From Pseudomonadota bacterium (GTDB taxonomy: Bacteria > Pseudomonadota > Alphaproteobacteria > Dongiales > Dongiaceae), in NCBI GenBank assembly GCA_021792365.1, contig JAJYUT010000002.1, positions 388,313 through 452,312 of the forward strand: a stretch of 64,000 nt of DNA. The letters run 5' to 3'. How positions within the stretch are numbered: position 1 is the stretch's first letter; each line of letters starts with the position of its first letter. A model generated the notes under the pieces. It was not told the origin of the DNA. It worked only from the letters and a program-made list of their open reading frames with translations, and made no database searches. A program made the position numbers and the translations under genes. Shown here in pieces: positions 61,052 through 64,000 of the stretch.

Positions 61052-62326
61052 TTACCGGTCGCCCGGATCTTCGTCCTCGTAATAGAACTCCGGCAGCGGC
61101 TCCGAGCGCGGATCGAGCGCGCCGGCGATCGCCGAAGTCGACGGGACCGGCACGAATTTCGATTGCTCTTCAGCGGGTTTGGCGGCGCGCCGGCTCATGC
61201 GCCAGCGGGTATAGATCGCCAGGAACGTCGCCACGACAGCAATGAAGACGAACAGGCCCGAGGGGCCGACCGGCCCCATGACCGAGGAGGCCACCAGCGG
61301 CCCGGCCGTCGCCCCCACCGCCCAGACCAGCAGCATGCCGCTATTGGCGGCTACCATCCGGCTCCGGTCGATATAATCGAAGGCATGGGCTACGGCGGTC
61401 GGGTAGATGGTTGCCAGGAAACCGCCGAGCAGCAGATTGGCCGTGGCGAGCAGGACAAAACTGCCCTGTGCGAAGCTGAACGCGCCCATCAGGACTGCCG
61501 CGGCCACGGTCGCCAGCAGGACGCCGAACAGCACCGTCCTTCGGTCAAATTTGTCGCTTAGGCGTCCGATCGGCCATTGCAGCAGGAAACCGCCGATGAT
61601 CGGCGCCCCCATGAAGATGGAGTTCTCGAAGACGGACAGGCCAATCTGGGTCCCATAGACGGCTCCCAGGGCGTAAAGCGAGCCGCTCAGCAGCCCCGCC
61701 CCCGCCGTCACCGCCGTGCCGAGCGGGGAAGCGTGATAGAGCCCGGCCAAGCTCATGGTCTTGATGTTGCCCAGCTCCGGCCCCGCCACCCGGGTCATGA
61801 CCACCGGCACCAGCGACAGGGAGGTCAGCAGCGCGCCGAGGCAGAACAGCTCCAGCCCGGCGGTATCGTCCAGGTTGATGGCGAGTTGGCCGATGCCGCT
61901 CGAGATGTAGATGGTCAAGGTGTACATCGACAGCACCCGGCCGCGCAGCTCATTGGGGCTGCGGACGTTCAGCCAGCTCTCGATCACGGCATAGAGGCCC
62001 GCCATGCAAAAGCCCACGGCGGCGCGCATCAGCCCCCAGAGCGGGACGTCGAACACCAGGGCATGAACCATGATCGCGGCGGTCAGGGTCGCGGCGAAGG
62101 CGGCGAAGGCCCGGATATGGCCGACCCGGCCGATGATCCGCTGCGCCATGAAACTGCCGCCGACGAAGCCGGCATAATAGGCCGACATGACGTAGCCGGC
62201 GACCTGCGGCCCCACGTCCTCAAGCGCCATCCGGATTGGCAGCAGCAGACCGAGCAGGCCGATCCCGAGCGCCATCAGCCCAGCCCCGAGCAGGAGCGAA
62301 AAGACCGTACGCAGGGCGTTGATCAT
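61052..62326 (-). CDS. MFS transporter, YcaD-like
   Basis: A 424-residue major facilitator with 12 hydrophobic segments. The loop after helix 2 and the GFCMAGLYAVIESWLNVRSPNELRGRVLSMYT stretch strongly resemble the YcaD subgroup, whose substrates are not known. The second half has GGFLLQWPIGRLSDKFDRRTVL, the repeated MFS motif A. The acidic C-terminus (FYYEDEDPGDR) is unusual and cytoplasmic. The ATG at 62326 starts directly with the first membrane helix. Confidence 0.87.
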   Translation of the reverse strand: MINALRTVFSLLLGAGLMALGIGLLGLLLPIRMALEDVGPQVAGYVMSAYYAGFVGGSFMAQRIIGRVGHIRAFAAFAATLTAAIMVHALVFDVPLWGLMRAAVGFCMAGLYAVIESWLNVRSPNELRGRVLSMYTLTIYISSGIGQLAINLDDTAGLELFCLGALLTSLSLVPVVMTRVAGPELGNIKTMSLAGLYHASPLGTAVTAGAGLLSGSLYALGAVYGTQIGLSVFENSIFMGAPIIGGFLLQWPIGRLSDKFDRRTVLFGVLLATVAAAVLMGAFSFAQGSFVLLATANLLLGGFLATIYPTAVAHAFDYIDRSRMVAANSGMLLVWAVGATAGPLVASSVMGPVGPSGLFVFIAVVATFLAIYTRWRMSRRAAKPAEEQSKFVPVPSTSAIAGALDPRSEPLPEFYYEDEDPGDR

Positions 62327-62449
62327 CGAGCCACCGGCTGGCGGAGCATCAGATTGACGGGATGGAGCATGAGGTTAGGCTGGAACCACGCTTGAGTCCG
62401 GGCGGGACATAGCTTGCCGGCCATCCATGGCGCAAGAGAGAGTTTTCTC

Positions 62450-62869
62450 ATGGCGACATTCGTATTGCATCCGCAACTGGCCGCCGATGGCTTGCCCCTT
62501 GCTGATTGGCCGCTGTGCCGCGTCCTGCGGATGAACGAGGCGGCCTATCCATGGCTGATCCTGGTACCGCGTCTGACCGACGCCCGGGAGATCGTCGACC
62601 TGTCGGCCGCCGACCGGGTGCGACTGATGGATGAGATCGCTTGGGCCAGCCAGGCGCTCAAGGACCTGCGCCGCCCCGACAAGATCAATGTGGGCGCGCT
62701 CGGCAACGTGGTGCCGCAGCTTCATATCCACGTATTGGGGCGGTTCAAGGACGATCCGGCCTGGCCGGGGCCCGTCTGGGGTCACGCCGCGCCGGTCCGG
62801 CTCGAGCCGGTCGACGCAGGGCGCGAGGTCGAGGCTTGGCGCACCGCCCTCGCCCCCTACGGCGCGTAG
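62450..62869 (+). CDS. HIT-family (histidine triad-like) protein
   Basis: A 139-residue nucleotide hydrolase or transferase-type protein. The C-terminal motif reads QLHIHVLGRF with H92 and H94; the third His of the classical HxHxHxx is replaced by Leu, as in a common proteobacterial subgroup. WLILVPRLTD near 35-44 also fits the fold. Substrates of this subgroup are uncertain (dinucleoside polyphosphates are often assumed). The ATG at 62450 is preceded by GAGAGAG. Its 3' end overlaps the convergent small membrane protein gene. Confidence 0.85.
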   Translation: MATFVLHPQLAADGLPLADWPLCRVLRMNEAAYPWLILVPRLTDAREIVDLSAADRVRLMDEIAWASQALKDLRRPDKINVGALGNVVPQLHIHVLGRFKDDPAWPGPVWGHAAPVRLEPVDAGREVEAWRTALAPYGA

Positions 62870-63066
62870 CCCCGGCCGAATGGCCGGCCGGTCAGCAGCG
62901 ATACCAGATGCGCGACCATGATCAGGGCAATGGCGACCGCCAGGAACTGAACGCCGAACCACGGGACCACCGGCAGCCAGCGCCGCCCAAACGGCCGGCG
63001 CATCTGCCAGTTCGCCAAGGCGGCCACGGCCAGGGCGATGACCAGGGTCGCCACCGTCGTCTCCAT
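62857..63066 (-). CDS. Small two-span membrane protein
   Basis: A 69-residue protein with two hydrophobic segments (METTVATLVIALAVAALANW and VQFLAVAIALIMVAHLVSLL) joined by a basic loop (QMRRPFGRRWLP), giving an N-out/C-out or hairpin topology. It ends RPFGRGYAP, repeating the RPFGR motif of the loop. It begins 11 bases after the nucleosidase stop (a GTG at 63075 is an alternative, two bases after that stop), so the two are likely co-transcribed. I recognise no family. The 3' end overlaps the HIT gene by 13 bases. Confidence 0.6.
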   Translation of the reverse strand: METTVATLVIALAVAALANWQMRRPFGRRWLPVVPWFGVQFLAVAIALIMVAHLVSLLTGRPFGRGYAP

Positions 63067-63077
63067 CGTGAGCACGG

Positions 63078-63851
63078 CTACAGCACCGAGACGACGCCGG
63101 TGACCACTTCGGCGGCTGCCGGAGCGACCGCCCGCAGGAACCGGGGGAAGTCGAGATGGCTTTCCGCGCCGGCCAGGTCGCTCAAGGAACGAATGACGAT
63201 GCAGGGAATGCCGAGCAGCTCCGTCGCCTGCGCGACCGCCGCGCCCTCCATCTCCACCGCCAGGGCGGCATAGTCGCGGCGCAAGCGCTCGCGGGCCTCC
63301 TCGCTGTTGATGAACTGGTCGCCGCTGACGATCGGACCGAAGGCGATGCGCGGCGGTCGTCCGGGCTCCACGCCCAGGTCCGGCGGCAAGGGCGGCAGCA
63401 CGATGTCCTTCACTACGGCGCCGATGCGCATCAAGAGGTCGGGCGAAAGATCGAAGGCGATCCGGTCGCGCGCTTCGCCGATCGGCGGCACGCCGGGCCG
63501 GAAGTTGCGGATGCCCTGGCTGGTGAGATGGCCGTAGTCGTGCTGTATCAGGCGATCCGCGATGACCACGTCGCCGATCGCCAGCGCCGGGTCGATCCCG
63601 CCGGCGACGCCGCACACGACGACCGCGCGGCAGTCGAGCGACTTGGCGATAAGAGTCGCGATTGCCGCCGATGCGACCTTGCCGACGCCACTCTCCGCCA
63701 GGACGACGCTATGGCCTTGCAGTTCCCCGGTGACGACCTGCAGTTTCCCGATCGCCTGGGTGCCGACATCCGTCAGGCGATGAAGCAGCGCGTCCCGCTC
63801 TTCCACCAGCGGCGACAGCAGGGCGATGGGACGTTCGGGAATGGCGTTCAT
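63078..63851 (-). CDS. 5'-methylthioadenosine/S-adenosylhomocysteine nucleosidase-like protein
   Basis: A 257-residue nucleoside phosphorylase-fold enzyme that should cleave MTA or SAH to adenine and a sugar. Visible motifs are ESGVGKVASAAIATLIA, VVCGVAGGIDPALAIGDVVIAD, ALAVEMEGAAVAQ with the purine/ribose-binding Met-Glu, and IRSLSDLAG with the catalytic Asp. The ATG at 63851 gives the usual N-terminus; upstream ATGs (for example 63875) are less likely. In a window with several methyl-transfer enzymes it may recycle SAH. The final 149 bases to the right edge (63852-64000) hold no gene I can support. Confidence 0.85.
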   Translation of the reverse strand: MNAIPERPIALLSPLVEERDALLHRLTDVGTQAIGKLQVVTGELQGHSVVLAESGVGKVASAAIATLIAKSLDCRAVVVCGVAGGIDPALAIGDVVIADRLIQHDYGHLTSQGIRNFRPGVPPIGEARDRIAFDLSPDLLMRIGAVVKDIVLPPLPPDLGVEPGRPPRIAFGPIVSGDQFINSEEARERLRRDYAALAVEMEGAAVAQATELLGIPCIVIRSLSDLAGAESHLDFPRFLRAVAPAAAEVVTGVVSVL

Positions 63852-64000
63852 GGACCGGCGCTGCGGAGGGAGCATGACGGAAAACGGCGGCCCCTTCCCG
63901 CCCCTGCCGCGAAGCGCGACCGGGCGGCCCTGGGCCGCCGTCACTGTATCCGAAGCGCCAGGCTAGCGCATAGTCCGGCGTTGAATCAGCGGGCCAACGC

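Noticed and set aside
60860..61561. A 233-codon plus-strand frame across the gap before the MFS gene
   Set aside because: Most of it is antisense to the MFS transporter and the remainder has no coding character.
1..64000. tRNA, rRNA, insertion sequences, phage or plasmid genes
   Set aside because: Looked for in all gaps and at ends of operons; no cloverleaf, transposase, integrase or terminal inverted repeat pair was recognised.

Overview
The window looks like part of the chromosome of a free-living alphaproteobacterium. It is uniformly GC-rich and densely coding, with many ATGA or TGATG gene overlaps. It carries an ECF sigma factor with a ChrR-type anti-sigma, a divergent ssb/uvrA pair, folate-dependent trmFO, and a choline uptake and oxidation locus laid out as in rhizobia and relatives. 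The family is not resolved. I see no rRNA, tRNA, CRISPR array, phage genes or insertion sequence.

Layout. 1-1.2 kb: ECF sigma/anti-sigma pair (left end cut). 1.5-3.9 kb: a cyanide-insensitive-type cytochrome bd oxidase (cydAB). 4.0-6.8 kb: a 940-residue RTX-like repeat protein, facing a response regulator plus soluble hybrid histidine kinase (7.2-10.0 kb). 10.2-18.2 kb: CaCA exchanger, ssb, uvrA, nucleoside hydrolase, GST, a GFA-type zinc protein, and an array of three small PilZ genes behind a RidA gene. 18.4-25.4 kb: trmFO, a small periplasmic binding protein, a Cys-rich lipoprotein, an Atg22-like MFS protein and a three-domain acyl-ligase/ACP/acyltransferase fusion. 25.4-29.8 kb: a non-pyrrolysine MttB homologue divergent from a dimethylglycine-dehydrogenase-like FAD/GcvT protein. 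30.0-35.7 kb: two tandem PP-loop proteins with a QueC-like zinc site, a polysaccharide flippase and an ELM1-family protein; this is the least understood block and my main candidate for an undescribed system. 35.8-39.3 kb: GMC oxidoreductase with its small Tat subunit, VOC and ribbon-helix-helix proteins, and a cytochrome c. 39.5-41.4 kb: three tandem LysE-type exporters of identical length. 41.4-47.6 kb: PLP enzyme, PhnB-like protein, atypical SDR, homocysteine S-methyltransferase, argS and a Sir2 deacylase. 47.6-54.3 kb: two metallo-beta-lactamase-fold proteins, a TetR regulator, a regulator/aminotransferase/PhzF operon and an orphan of lower GC. 53.6-60.1 kb: HAD hydrolase, choVWX choline transporter, betI and betA. 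61.0-64.0 kb: MFS transporter, HIT protein, small membrane protein and an MTA/SAH-type nucleosidase.

A methylated-amine and one-carbon theme links separate blocks. ChoXWV would import choline and BetA would oxidise it. The MttB homologue, the DMGDH-like protein and the homocysteine methyltransferase could then demethylate the resulting betaines, and the nucleosidase could recycle SAH or MTA. This pathway is inferred from families. No betB lies in the window.
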